From Apiospora phragmitis (Eukaryota > Ascomycota > Sordariomycetes > Amphisphaeriales > Apiosporaceae), in NCBI GenBank assembly GCA_038363925.1, contig JAQQWL010000011.1, positions 3,162,001-3,226,000 on the forward strand: a DNA stretch of 64,000 bases, in the 5' to 3' direction. Of this stretch, positions 1 through 11,896 are shown piece after piece (position 1 is the first letter of the stretch; each line of letters starts with the position of its first letter). The notes under the pieces are model-generated. The model was not told where the DNA came from. It did no database searches and worked only from the letters and a program-made list of their open reading frames with translations. Position numbers and translations under genes: made by a program.

Positions 1-15
1 ATCCATTCCACTGAC

Positions 16-543
16 CTTGGACCATGTTATCTTATCCTCGAGCGGTATCATAAGAAAGTGTTGGCCTAGCCCATATTTTGTACCTGGAAGAGCATAAGCC
101 ACGATATTCCAATGTCTCGCACCAAGACATGGCACTTACCGGCAAGCAACGAGATACTCCCAGACGTAGTGGTAAGCTGCACACATCCACCGTGTTAGTC
201 CTCGAGTCATTTCGCCAGTGACGTCTTCGTTTGCCGAAGGGCTGTTGTTGGGAGCGTACCAAATACATTACGACACAGAAGTCATCCCAGCCCGGGTCCC
301 GGATAATCTTGAATCGAACCCATAGTCGACTAGCCACACAGGTCCAGGAAAAGAGCTGCAACGGCGGTTAGAAAGAGGTGCCCGGTCTGATTTCGACACG
401 ATTTTGCGATGATGGGGTGCAAGCTGCTGCTGCTCTCGTACCATAAAAGTGATGACCACTGCCAGGATGGTCGATTTCCTGTTCGCTAGAGGCTCCGGCT
501 CATCAAAGTTGATGGTCGAGTAGGTGAAAGTGTCGGGCATCAT
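16..543 (-). CDS. rhodopsin-domain (PTH11-like) fungal membrane protein, 5' part, runs off the window
   Basis: Four exons can be traced: 543-442, 355-260, 176-140 and 83-16; the gene continues beyond base 1. Each junction has GT/AG ends (GTACGA, GTACGC, GTAAGT and GTCAGT donors) and the phases fit. The start is the first of two adjacent ATGs (MMPDTF). About 20 polar residues lead into a membrane segment (STILAVVITFM), followed by a loop with RLWVRFKIIRDPGWDDF, a second hydrophobic stretch, and KYGLGQHF. The R-x-x-V-R ... GWDD signature after the first helix and the short YGLG-H loop are typical of the large fungal family of seven-helix rhodopsin-domain (PTH11-related) integral membrane proteins, mostly of unknown ligand. 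The C-terminal helices lie outside the window. Family placement is fairly secure; the function is not. Confidence 0.75.
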
Positions 544-1380
544 GATTACAACAGAGTAGGGTACAGCAAAGAGCGCTGACAATACCCAAGATCCGGCTTG
601 GTAACGTGGGGAGGAAAGAAGACTTCCAGAAACTAGGGTATTCGCACACGACTCGAGTGGAGCTCCTGGCCTAGGAAGCAAAGGTCAAATCCGGGAACCA
701 AAGCAGCAACGACGGGGCCATAGGGTCTTATTAGGAACAGACGGGCGGATGGACGATCGATGTTTACTGCGATGCGGATGCGGCGCAGATTGACGTTGAA
801 GGTGGAGTTCTGTAACCTCGTTCTTAACCGGCGAACGACTGATGCGTTGACTAAGACGTTCCCCCTGCCGGAGATGCGAGGATGGGCTTCCTAATATGAT
901 GCTGAGTAGGTGCCTATCTGGCATGGCTCTCGTGACCCAGCTTTCTCTATCAAAGGTTGACACACAGGGACGGGTTTGCACGGTCATACATAGATATAAC
1001 CATACAGATATGCCGAGCGGCGCAATACATGGTGCGAGTCTTTCCTCGCTTGGGGGCCCCTCAGGGGCTAAGATCAAAAGAAGTCATGAAATCCGACTCA
1101 GTCCTGCCAGACTTGGACGTGATTCTGCAAGTCTTTGCCGCATGGAGTGATTGCCATTGCTGATCCTCGCGAATGTATCATTCTGGCTAGACGGATATAG
1201 CCGCACGGTCTATAGCAAACCCACTGCGTGTCTAGCAGTTTGGTTGGGTCGTCCTCCCCCCTGTCTCCCTGCTGTTTTTTTCGCACGTTTTATCCCGGCG
1301 CTGGACAGTGCAAGTGGAGAGAGGCTGAAAGGGCTATCCGGGGGCGTCAAGGTAGCATCGTGTAAGACACACCGAGCTAG

Positions 1381-1396
1381 CCAGCCAGCCAGCCAG
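1381..1396. repeat. (CCAG)4 microsatellite
   Basis: Four perfect tandem CCAG units in intergenic DNA. Confidence 0.9.
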
Positions 1397-1641
1397 ACCC
1401 CCCCTGACCAACGGCAAAGGGCAGGCCATCCCCGTGTGTGATGAAAACAGTATGCTAATCGTTTTTTACTATGTAACCCAGTGTAATATGCAGGGGGGTT
1501 ACCATCCAACTGGATAATCTCCAGATTGTTTTACCTATGTAGCCCTTTTGAGTTTCTGGTGAACGCCTCGACGAACATCAGATCTGAAACAAGGCAATCC
1601 TCTATCCAGTCCTCTTTTTGTCCCGGAGGATTAATAAAAAG

Positions 1642-1665
1642 GGAAGGAAGGAAGGAAGGAAGGAA
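1642..1665. repeat. (GGAA)6 microsatellite
   Basis: Six perfect GGAA units in intergenic DNA; a likely length-polymorphic marker. Confidence 0.9.
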
Positions 1666-2067
1666 AGCAAGAAATACGAGAGGTGTCTCTGTTTGGGATG
1701 TGTCAGAACTGTCATGGTGTCGCGTAAATGAAGTCATCCACGTGAAGGCCGGGATGTTCAATATATCCTCCGCTCAGATGGGGCCAAAGCTCTGTAATCC
1801 ATGCGAGGCACATAATTCATCATTAGAAGCCCATGCTGCTTTGCCCATTTACAGCCGTGTTGGTAACAGCCCAGATGGGCCAGATGGGGTAAAATTCGCC
1901 CACTGGACCGTACTCCTTTCCTTCGGGTCCAACGTGCAGAAATATTTTCCCGCTGTCTCTCTTTTCTTTCTTTTCCTCCAGCCCACACGAGGCCAAGAGG
2001 CCCAAATACCTTTTTCATTCCGAGAACTGTGGAGCCCCGTGCGGCGGTTCCAACGGCTTGAACGGCT

Positions 2068-2180
2068 TCCTCTTTTTTTTTTCTCTCTCTCTCTGTCTCT
2101 CTCCTTCTTTCTGTCTCTCTCCTTCTTTCTGTCTCTCCTTCTTTCTGTCTCTCTCCTTCTTTCTGTCTCTCTCCTTCTCT
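2068..2180. repeat. pyrimidine minisatellite, about 18-bp unit
   Basis: A pure C/T tract (broken only by single G bases in TCTG) in which an 18-base unit, TCTCTCTCCTTCTTTCTG, recurs about five times with one shortened copy. It is preceded by a T-run and a (TC)n run. Long open frames crossing it (Leu/Ser/Phe-rich on one strand, Arg/Lys/Glu-rich on the other) are by-products of the repeat, not genes. Confidence 0.9.
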
Positions 2181-3570
2181 TGTGAGAGCTGCTCCATGGG
2201 CCGACCATTAGCCGTAATAGCAGGAGGTGATGGCATAATCCAATGTCGATCGATAATTTGATAGAGCTTGAGAGTGGGATGTAACCCGTGCTCAGCCGCT
2301 GAGCAGTGGCCCCAACCAGATTCGCCGCACACCCGTTCCCGATTGAAACTTATGTGGTTCTCACCCAGCTTCTAAGCGAGACTGAAACAAGCGCATGATG
2401 TCTGTCGTTGTTGCAGGTCACACTGCGTCTGCCTGGGGCTTTTTCCAACGAAGCAAGCTGACTGTTCCCTCAAGCCTTCTTTTTTTCCTCTTCTCTGCTT
2501 CTTTTGATATCGAGGTCTCTACTCCGTAACCCTCTCGCAATGTTGCAATGCGAAAAAGCAGATTGATCTGCTCATGGGCTGTGCACTACCCAAGATGCAT
2601 GCACGGTGCTCGCCTATGGTAAGCAATACTTGTAACACATCCCATCTGCGGTTGATTTCACCGGCGTCCATTTGGAACCTTAAAGATCCTTCCATGCGGG
2701 CTCTTGTCATACCATACATAGGTGCCGTGCCTGGCGCACTGGGCAGGTCGAAGCGAGCCTTCAAGACACGAGGAGGTAGGTCACTTCATTGTTCACTCAT
2801 CTCATTCGACCGTGTGAGTGAACCCTGACAATGTACCTTCCTTCGGGCTGTCTTAGGTAAGAAGTGGGAAGAGAGGTTGTACAGGACCCGGCAGCCCGGT
2901 CCCAGTTCCGTCCTTGCAAATTTGCCTGGAGTCGGCATGTTCCAAAAATAATATTGGTCCCAAGAATTTTTGCCCCTTCTTGAATTCTTCTGTCTCGAGT
3001 CAACCGGGCTAATGGACCTGTGCATTGGAGTTCAATGTCAGTCTGCTTACGGGGTCGGATCCGGTCCCTCCAAAAGGCTCATTCTCTGACTCCCGGGGCG
3101 CGGGGGCCAGGACCCAAGGTGACGGACCGGCCACCTTTCTCGAGTCATGTGCAGTTTCATGTGCCCCAGATACTGTCAATGAAGATGGGTCCGAAGAGCA
3201 GATCACCAAGCCGTTTCTGACAGATGTACCCATTGTTATCGCTGGCAGGAGAAAAAAAAAAGCCGTTAATTATGAGGTCCAGTGATTGATCTATATACAT
3301 GTACGTGTATCGTAGATGTTCTACAGCAGGGTAGAGATCCTGTTTGATGATTGAGCGACAAAGGTTCTATCTTCATCTTTGACATGTCAGTACCGAGCGC
3401 TAGTGGAGAGCTGCCAAAACCCACGTGCTGAACTGAGCGCCTAGCCTAACGAGCCACCAGCCGCCGGCAATCTCACAATCCACACAGCCACACGACCTAA
3501 CCCCCCACCTGGTACGCATCACCATCACCACCCACCCACACCACCACCACTATCCATCCCAGCCCGAACC

Positions 3571-4544
3571 ATGAACAACTTCGGCGTCATCGAGGTTGCC
3601 GGTGCCAAAACCACCAATGCGCCGGGCTGGGCCTATGTGCCCGACACGGGTCCCCCGGGCAGCCTATCCCACCAACAACAGGGAAAGAACAACGGCAAGA
3701 ACCGCAAGCGCGCCGCCCGCAGCACCGCCGGCGGGCCCAACCTGAGCTACGCGGACCTGAACGCGCGGCAGGAGGCCAAGATCCGCAAGGAGCTCGAGGT
3801 GCTCGACCGCGACAACCCGCGCGACGTCTCGATCCCGATCCCGGCGAAACCCAAAGGCAGCGGTGGTGGCAGAGACGTGGCCGCCAAGCACACGCCCAAC
3901 GTGCGCAAGATCCTGCAGTCGCAGAAGACGTTTGCGAACCACCTGGACGACTGGCTTGCGCTGAAGGAAGGCGGTGGCGCCACCGGTAATACAACTGCCA
4001 CCGTGACGCCAACTGCTGGCGGCTCCTCGTCATCGAGAACGGCGGCGGCGGCAGCGGCAGCGGCATTGAGCGGGAGGAAGGGAGCGCACAACAACACAAG
4101 AAGTCCGAGACGCCCACATCGCGTGGCGGGGGGGCCTCGTCATCATCCAGACAGCAGACGAAGCAAGAAGACGTCGAGATGACCGATGCGCCAGACGCCT
4201 CCGGTGAGCAGGCAGGCGGCGATGGCGGCAGCACGATCCTGTCACCCTACAGAGGCCCGCTCCCGGCGCCACACCCTCGAGATGACGACCCGCTCCTCGT
4301 GTCGCGCGTGCCGCTCATGCCGACGGACGAGGAGCTCAAGGCCCTGCTCGCGGCGCCGCCCCTGACCTACCTCGAGGCGCGCGCGGGCTGGGGCGCCGAG
4401 GACCGCAAGTACCCCGTGCGCGTGTTCTGCGAGGTCTGCGGGTACTGGGGCCGCGTCAAGTGCATCAAGTGCGGGACGAGGGTGTGCGCTCTGGACTGCC
4501 TGGACACGCACCGCGAAGAGTGTGTTACGAGATACGGGCTGTAG
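3571..4544 (+). CDS. VPS71: Vps71/ZNHIT1-like HIT zinc-finger subunit of the SWR1 chromatin remodeller
   Basis: SWR1 exchanges H2A for H2A.Z in nucleosomes, and Vps71 (ZNHIT1 in animals) is one of its nuclear subunits. The N-terminal two thirds carry the conserved blocks ARQEAKIRKELEVLDRDNP and RKILQSQKTFANHLDD. The extreme C-terminus is a compact HIT zinc finger (CEVCGYWG, CIKCGTRVC, CLDTHREEC) ending nine residues later. The start is the first ATG after a CA/CCA-rich leader. The frame changes between about 3985 and 4085. Either a 95-base intron runs from 3986 (GTAATA) to 4080 (AAG), giving about 292 residues, or one base is missing in the purine run 4072-4082, giving about 324. Both join to the same downstream frame (SAQQHKKSETPTSRGG). 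Given other frame breaks in the window, I cannot choose between them. Confidence 0.88.
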
Positions 4545-5408
4545 CCATTTGTTTTGAGTCAGGCGGTTCAATAGAAATTAGGCGCATATCCATAGCCGGC
4601 GTTGGTAGTGACGTACATTGTTTTTTCATGGAGTTATGGTTCTATTTCCGACGCACGTGGCTGGCTTTCAAGAATCGGGGGAATCTTTTTAGAATTGGCG
4701 TCTAAGATGAGCATTGCGTGTATTTCCGATACCCCAAAGATTAATAGGGTGGCTATATTGTAGCAAAAAAAACCTGGCTGGAGCCGTTGAAATGATCTAC
4801 AGTTCAGAATGCGCGGCAGTGTCAACCGAACCCCAGCAACTCAGCCGAGTGATCCACGGACACGTACGTAGGCAAGGCCGGACCAACCCCCAGCTATGGT
4901 CGAGATCGTCCCCGTGAGCCTCGGTACCAAAGAGCGCAAACAGCGGGCTCCTGACCCCCGGTATCCCGGTATTGAGCCGCAAGAAGGGGTTGGACGTGGC
5001 CCATGTCTGCACCGGCAGACCTACAGGCAGACAGGGCCTGACTGCATGGCCTGGACGCTTCGTCCTGGGCCACGACGTCATTTGATGGAACGTCTCCTTC
5101 GGCGTGTATTGTAGTTTGACGATCAGTTCGTGTTTTTGGAAAAATCCCGCCTTGGTTTCGCAGACTTATGTAATATGGCGCCAAAAATATAGATTGCCAT
5201 TGGATCATTTAACCGGTAAGCGTTCCCCCTTTCCCTCAATCTGTGCTGAGATGCTAAGCCCAGTATTCCCAGGTCTCCTTGGTATCATACAATTTTCAAA
5301 CACCCCGTCGTCATATGTACAGTTCCCTTCTAAAGTGTAGCGTCCGCCAACCGACTTCCCTGAAAACCAAGCAAGCCCAAATCCACCCGAGTGTCAAATG
5401 CTTCTCCC
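4545..5408. other. intergenic, 0.86 kb
   Basis: Region between the ends of the Vps71 gene (+) and the secreted-protein gene (-), so it should hold both 3' ends. I see no further gene. Confidence 0.6.
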
Positions 5409-5953
5409 TTAAGGGTTGTCCAGGGTGAATTTGATGTCGCCGTTGGTGGCACCGCCAGCACACGTGGCCGACATGCTGCCCGTCGGGCAGACTGCGCGGG
5501 CGGCACGAATGCACTGTTCCCAGCGTCCCTTGGAGACGTTGATGGTACCTCCGCTCGTCGCCGTGTTGACTGTGAACTTGGCCGTGCCCGATTGGCCTGT
5601 CGTGCTTGCCGGAGCGCCGCCACACTTTTGGATCTTGCCTGCAATACCTCCGCAGATGCCCAGCTGAGCCACGTTCTCGTCATGGAAGGCGATGTTGCTG
5701 TAAGAAATATCAGTTACTGGCATCCCTTGCGGTGAGGAGTCATTGGTTGGGAGAGAACCCAACCAACAGGGATGTGGACTTACACTTTGGAGTTGATGCA
5801 TTTTGTGTCCGTGACGGCAGCAGGGTTGACACTGTTGGATGCGCGCATCTGCAAGACCTCGAGGTGCTCCGGGCCAACGGTATATCTGGGCCAGACGGGA
5901 CCGGCAGCGGCCAGACCTGCCAGAAAAAGAGTGAAGACACCAGACGACAGCAT
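5409..5953 (-). CDS. small secreted cysteine-containing protein, 152 aa
   Basis: Two exons, 5953-5784 and 5697-5409, with an 86-base intron (GTAAGT ... TTACAG) total 153 codons including the stop. The product begins with a signal peptide (MLSSGVFTLFLAGLAAAGP), has no later membrane segment and holds six cysteines in the mature part: TKCINSK, LGICGGIAGKIQKCGG, EQCIRAARAVC and ATCAGGAT. Even numbers of cysteines in a short secreted protein suggest disulfides. The C-terminal half is Thr/Ser/Gly-rich (TTGQSGTAKFTVNTATSGG). It resembles uncharacterised small secreted proteins of Sordariomycetes as I remember them; no enzymatic motif is visible. A role in the extracellular space or in host or microbe interaction is possible but unproven. 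No frame break was found. Confidence 0.8.
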
Positions 5954-7819
5954 GTTGAGTGTTGAGAAAAGTCTGAATGGAGGATGAGGTGATCTGGATT
6001 TCAGGTAGAGATCGGATGAAACAAGGATTGGTTCGTTTTCGGCCGGGAAACGAAAGACGGTCGTGAAGAAGAGGAAATCGGAACAAATTGACCACCAGGG
6101 AAAATCGAATGAATCAGCTGCGTCGAGCAGGGCTGCAAAGGAACGTGATTGTTCGTCTGAAGAGGAGGGAGAGAAAACGTAGCGATCACAGATCGACCGG
6201 GTATAGATGATCACAAATTGGCTTGGCGATAAGGGAAGAAGAGTAGAAAGCGGTACAAGTCTAGCCTGGACTTCCACGACCTTTATCAGAAGAGAGCGAA
6301 GGAGCCGCCGATGCGGGGATGGATCATGGGAAGAATAACCATAACGCAAAGTTGCAGTTGCAGTTGCAGTCGCATACCTTGTAAGCCAAGGCCGGCGTTT
6401 GGACCGGAAGGTCTGGATACACGGAGTTTGTAGACGTCTCAGATCGAGAGAGCACCTTCTCAAACCAACCAGCCCAACTCCATCGGCTGCTACTGGTATC
6501 CGCGCTAGGAGACAACTGGCTATTCCACCTGCTGGGATACATGTAGTTCTTCAGCACTGCCTGGTCGTTACCGCCAACGACAACTACAGAACCTACATAC
6601 TAAAGGTGATCCCGGAGACTGAGGTCACTCACAGGGCAGCCACTATCACGCAGTATTAACTTGTACTTACATGCTCTATTCGGCCAACTTGCCGAATATG
6701 AGCTGATCTGCGAGGACACGGGCTCCAAGACCGAGAACCAGGATGCCGCTCAGGGGATCAGGGGAAGATGAGCAGCAGCAGCAGCAGCCGCCGCCGCCCG
6801 CCCGCGGGTGATCACTGATCGCATTTGCTGTAAGGGCTTTAGATCTGCATACCTGGTTGGTGTTGTTGCTGTGTGTTGTTCGTCGCAATGCCATTACCAC
6901 CGACCAGATTCCCCAGTTTTGGTGGTGGGAGCGAGCCTCTTGGCAGGCAGGGACGCAGGGGCCTGAAACAGGAACCGTTGCACTCAAGCTTCTCCTCCCT
7001 TCCTATTTCGACCAGACTTGAATCCGATTTGTCTCTAGGCTCGTCACTAGAACTTAGAAGGGGAAAGAGTGGAGATGCCCTGAAGTGAAAAGACAACCTT
7101 ACGTTCTTACAGCGGGACTCTCTGTAAAGTGCTGTGTAACCCAGTCTCCCCTTGTGCCCTTGCTCGAACCTATCTGGCAGATTCTCGACTGCTTGGATGC
7201 TTGAAGTGACCTAGGTGTGCTTTACTCTAAATGCAAGCATAACTAGGTACCTCCTCAGAGCTATGGATCTCGTAACTTGAAACCAGATGCAGATCTTACC
7301 GAAACAAAACTGCACATGTAGGTATAAATGTGCACATCCCGGAAACCCGACGAGAGTCAACTGTCGCGGCTTGTAGGGCTTACCTAACGAATGCTGCAAT
7401 AACGCGAGAGAGAGAAAATTATGATATACTTGTTAAGACCGCTCCGGCGCGACATGGTGATTCACGGTTTCGGAAATGGGCAGACCTCCAGATACCTCAC
7501 GGCCATTATGGCAGCTCTCAAACGCGTGGGGCTGTGTAAGCTTCGGAGACCACGATCCGCCTGGCCAAAGGATTTAGCAGATATCAAGAAATATAATTGG
7601 CACATACATATGTAGACTTCGTGTTCATATTCAGCTCATACATAGGACGTGAGGAGTATGCTTGTCGACTAACACAGGTAGCTTGCACTGCCCTCTGGCA
7701 TCTACAATCCCTATCAAACAGCGGGTAGTGGCAGCTGATGAAGCGAAGATAGGGGAGAAGCCAAGACCCTATGAATCTTACGTTATCCATCCCTATGAGG
7801 CTATATTACAAGTCGAATA
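5954..7819. other. intergenic, 1.9 kb
   Basis: Upstream region of the secreted-protein gene and downstream of the Wss1-like gene. It contains an AGC/CCG trinucleotide tract and, near 6356-6373, three GTTGCA repeats. No coding region is supported. Confidence 0.6.
6771..6800. repeat. (AGC)n / (CCG)n trinucleotide tract
   Basis: About six AGC units run directly into CCG/CCCG units in noncoding DNA. Confidence 0.85.
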
Positions 7820-9216
7820 TTAGCCCGTTGCTGGCTTTCTCGCACCGCATACTCCACACAGGGGAACTATCTCCCGCGTTTAGGTACTGGCTGTCTTTGC
7901 AGCGCGCATCTGAGCACTTCCAAGCGCTTGGGTCTTTCCGCGCATCTAGGACATGAGAGCAGATGCTGCATGTTACCGAGCCTAGAACATTCTCGAATGA
8001 ACACATAGGGCAGGCCCCCGAGTTCTCCCGGGGAACGGCTGGGCTAGGGGTCACGTCCGACTTGCTCTTTTCGCCGAGTGCGGTAACATGGGCAATGGGT
8101 CTCCCAACTTTGCGGTCTTCCCGGTAGATCCGCCAGATGTACACTTGGTACTAATAGTAGGGGTCTTGGTGGTAGTGGTGGTGGTTTTAGTCGTAGTCGG
8201 AGCAGCATGGTCCTTCGGGGCCGGTCCCATCGAAATTTGCAGTTCTCGTAATCTTGCTGGGCGTCGTGGGCGTCTGGGTTCTCATCCTCGCACACTTTAA
8301 CCATACGGTGGCCTTTGCGGTCCAGGATCTGCTGCCTGTTGACATCCGTATCTGCTGGTAGATCGTCCTCGCTGTCACTTGCCGTTTCTGATCCATTGCC
8401 GCTGCTGGTCCCGTCGCCATCCAAGTCTATGACGTCTTCTTCCTTCTTCTCATTTGGCTCCTCGGTCTTCTGTTGGTCAAACCGGGCGAGAGCTGCCGCA
8501 GCCCTCAGCTCGCGACCCCTTTTGCTGCCAGCCACTCGGGGCTTAGATGCCGTCCGCTTGCCCTTTTCGAGTTCTGCCTTGACCTCGTCGTCTTCGCCCA
8601 GTGCCACGCCACTTGCGCCGAACTTCTTTAGTATCCGTCTCTGTTTCCTTTCCTGGTAAGAGAGCTGGGCCTTCGGCTTGCGCTTCCTTCTTCTGGAACG
8701 ATAGGTTCCTCCGCAAAGGTGTTCCGGCAGCCCCTCGCCAGGTAAGACTGTATTGCTCTCAAACTCTCCGGTCTTGAGGGATGCGCCCCGCCCCCAGAGA
8801 CCTTCTCCCGTGTAGCCGTTGGACCACAGCGTCCGCATTTCGTCTGCGTAGCCGTTGCGGACCGCCCAGAACGCTTTGGAGTGGTTCATCTGTTTGCAGT
8901 GCGCCAGCTCGTGCATCATCACCATTTGGACGTAGTGGAAGGGCAGCCAGCGCCCCGTAGAAGGCGATTTGAGCACCAGCTGGATGACCTCCCCGGCGTT
9001 GAAGTTACGCCCGACAAACTCCCGGTTGGGCTCGTATTCCTCCAGTGACATGACGGAGAGGTGGTGCTTTTTCATGATCGGAAGGCATTGGGCGGCGATC
9101 CGCTCCAGGAAGTCCTGGGCGATCGACTCGTCTGGGCCCTTCAACGGCTTAATGAATACGACAAGAGAGTTTGGTTGCGATTTTTTCGCGTTGATGCGCT
9201 GGATGCCAATAGGCAT
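7820..9216 (-). CDS. WSS1: Wss1-type WLM metalloprotease (DNA-protein crosslink repair), frame-broken
   Basis: Wss1/SPRTN-type proteases cleave proteins crosslinked to DNA and act on SUMO-marked substrates in the nucleus. The N-terminal WLM domain starts at MPIGIQRIN, the first ATG, and contains the zinc-protease motif HELAHCKQMNH with following FWAVRNGYADEM. A basic region follows, then an acidic SUMO-interacting-like motif (EEDVIDLDGDG). The C-terminal part has a multi-cysteine zinc ribbon (CPMC ... CSIC ... WKC ... ). The frame must change three times. One extra base lies in the G run 7861-7864; removing it gives LCGVCGARKP and a stop at 7820, completing the last zinc pair. Two missing bases near 8217-8222 and 8144-8150 would join DRP to a Thr-rich linker and then VYIWRIYRED. 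With these the gene is about 465 codons. The first correction is strong; the two linker corrections are inference, and an intron there is the alternative. Confidence 0.87.
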
Positions 9217-9634
9217 GATGGTCAGTTTCCCGTGTACAATATAAGAAGCTGACAAGGCTGAAGTATTCAGGCTACGTGTCAGACAAGATTACCATCCATG
9301 GAATAATGAAAACCTATTTGAGTCGATGGTTGGCGCGTTGAGATGGTGACGCACTTTGACCGACGGACGTTGTTTAAATAGAAGGTTGCCTGGGCGTTCT
9401 AAAGTTAGCGGGCCGGGCCGAACTTGGCCACCCGAAAACCATACCACACTACAAGCATATCCCCTTACCGGCAGCGTTTTCGCCATCAAGGGGATAGATA
9501 TCCCAGGCACTTTATGAGGGACACGTGAGCCAACTCTAATCGCCTGGGCGAGCTTTTGGTATGCAAATAGAGACTGCAATTGTTTATATATCTTTCTCTA
9601 CCTACTTAAATAGATCGCAGCGATCGGGTATTCA
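9217..9634. other. intergenic, 0.42 kb
   Basis: Short spacer between the Wss1-like start and the end of KEL3 (both on the minus strand). It must hold the Wss1 promoter and the KEL3 3' end; nothing else is visible. Confidence 0.6.
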
Positions 9635-11896
9635 TCAGCGCCTTCTACCGGCTCCACCAGGACCAGCAGTACCCTCTCCCCTATCAGCAAGCGACACAAC
9701 CTCGCCAATACCTGCAGCCTCCTGCTCGTCTTCGAGGGCTGTGATCTCTTCGCGGCAGTCCCACCACTTCTCCTCGCTCATATCGAACGCCTTCGTCTTG
9801 ATCTCCTTGATAGCCAGAGTTTCAGGCTGAATGCCTTTCCATCGTAGACTAGTCATGAGAAGCTCCTGCCACTCGTTTGACGTGCGCTGGAAGAACTCCC
9901 TCCTTGATTCAAATGGTCTAGGGTGAGGCAACCCGTCGTCCACTGAAGTCGTCGTAGTATCTGTCTCGGTGTCATCATCTGCCGATGTTGCGGTCGTCTC
10001 CGAGGTAGACTCCGAGTCGGCCGTAGACTGCTCGTCTGTCTGCTTCTTCTGCTTCTTCTCTCGTTTGCTTGGGGAACGTATCTCTTCGACCATTTCATAA
10101 TCGCCGTCCTCATCCTCCTCGTCCTCTTCGTCGTCATCCTCATCGTCTTCGTCATCCTCGTCGTCATCCTCATCATCAGATCCCTGTAGTCGACATGTTA
10201 GCCCGTCGTCTATAATAAACCTTGAAGTTATACGTACCACCCAGTTCTCGACCTCTCGGTTGAATACCTCTTTGCAGCCATCCATCTTCCCCAGATCAAT
10301 GGCGTACAGATCGTCAAACGTAAATTCACGGTCTCCCTTTTCGAAGGTGCCGCCATAAATGTACAGTACATCATCCTGCACAGCCAATTGGGCATTGAAT
10401 CTAGGATGAGGGAATTCTATCGACACGGGCATCTCGCGCACCGGCTTGTCAGGCTCGTCTGCATCTTCGGCTTTGGCTACTTCGATTTCCATCTGGTCGG
10501 CATCTTCAACAGATGAACCTGCTTGTAGTGCTGCCAGGTTTTTGAGCAACTCCTCTTCGTTAGCTTGGGCTCGACCGCGTCTGCCAACGCGTTGATCGGC
10601 ATTGGCATTCTTCTTCTGTGCTCGAGGCTTCCGAAGCCCAAGGGGGAAGAATCGATTGCGGTCAACGTTCCAGGCAAACAGCTGGTTGAAGAATTCGCTG
10701 TCGATTCCCTCCTCACTTTGCTCGACGTCGTGGACACCACCAAACATCAGACCGCGGCCTTTGTGGTAGGTCATGGTCGTTCCGGCCCTGGCCGGTGCCG
10801 GAGTGTTCGCCGGCTTCTTGCGCTTCTCCCATCGGACAGTCGGAGGTGTTCCAGGATTGGCATCTGCCGGAGGCTGCGTGATCCGCAGGAAAAAGCAGTC
10901 TTGATGAATCATCGGCTTAAGAATATTCCTCTGGCCCTGGGCTGTGCCCTTGCCCGACTTGTTCACCGACACAGTTGCCTTCACACGGGAGTACCCACCG
11001 TACAACACGGCACCTTGCTCGTGTGGCAGGAAAGTAAAGGACGATCTTGCATCCGGCTTCAGCTGTGCAGGGGGAAGAGTTGGGTTGAACCAGACGAAGT
11101 TCTAAGAATACAATCAGTATTTTGACTTATACCTCTCCTGCGAATACTTACCTGGGTGTCATATAGCCACAGATCGCTCATATACTTTGTCTGATTCGAC
11201 GTATCTTGGAATCCTAGAGCCGAGTGTTAGGGGTCGGAGTATATCCTTACGGCTTGACGTTAACGTACCTCCAAACAGAATGATGTAATTCTTATAGTAT
11301 GTCATTCGGTGGCCACTTCTCGCCGGCGGCGACTTTCCTTTCGTGTCTATCCGAGCCCATTCGTGACTACTGGGCTCCAGTCGCCAGAAGTCATTATAGT
11401 GGTAGAATGTGCCCTGCTTAGGACTACTGAACTCCCCACCAAAGAGGAAGACGGAGTTACTCTGGTTTCCTCCACGGCACCACGCATGGCCGGACCGCGG
11501 CAGAGGCGCATTCGGTGACGTGACGCAATGCCACTCGTCTTTGTCGGTATAATAGATGTTCAGGTCATTATAGAAGTGGGCTATGGCGCCATTGTAGTTC
11601 TCGCCGCCAAAGAGTAGCAGTTGGTTGCTATTTGAAGGAGAAGCTAACAAGGTGGCAGACGAGCGTGGCTTGGGGGGCACGTCGGAAACAGTCTCTGTGA
11701 CCTTTAGGAACTGTTCCTGCTCCTTTCTGTACTGCTCCAGCACCGCTTCCAGATCGACATCTTCGGCATCGCTGCCTTCCACTTTGGCGTTCTTGACCTT
11801 TTCCTTCTTCTGGGCCTTCTTTTCTTGTTTCTGCTTCTTCTCCGCAAGCTTTGCCTTTTTGGTCTCGGCTTTGGCCCCTTTCTTGTCCTTGGCCAT
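9635..11896 (-). CDS. KEL3: Kel3/KLHDC4-like kelch-repeat protein, 700 aa
   Basis: Four exons: 11896-11269, 11213-11152, 11101-10238 and 10183-9635, all with GT/AG introns, total 701 codons including the stop without any frame break. The start is the first ATG (MAKDKKGAK). The first 50 residues are Lys/Glu-rich, probably a nucleolar or RNA-interacting basic tail. Kelch repeats follow, marked by LLLFGGENYNG, PRSGHAWC, VFLFGGEFSSP, PARSGHRM and IILFGG, then LYGGYSRV and the late kelch strand VLYIYGGTFEKG. A long Asp/Glu run (10080-10183 region) interrupts the last third before KWWDCREEITALE and a GPGGAGRRR end. The family includes yeast Kel3 and human KLHDC4, cytoplasmic or nucleolar proteins of poorly defined role; the beta-propeller presumably binds a partner protein. 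Confidence 0.92.

Larger units (their letters stand above)
544..3570. other. intergenic, 3.0 kb, simple repeats only
   Basis: No reading frame here has protein-like composition or splice structure that I can support. The stretch holds several simple-sequence tracts (CCAG, GGAA and a long pyrimidine tract, listed separately). The last 150 bases are rich in CA and CCA and presumably form the leader of the Vps71 gene. Confidence 0.6.

Noticed and set aside
1526..2185. 219-codon open frame on the plus strand, with long minus-strand frames opposite
   Set aside because: Its C-terminal third is the translated pyrimidine minisatellite, and the rest has no domain-like character; low complexity keeps all frames open.
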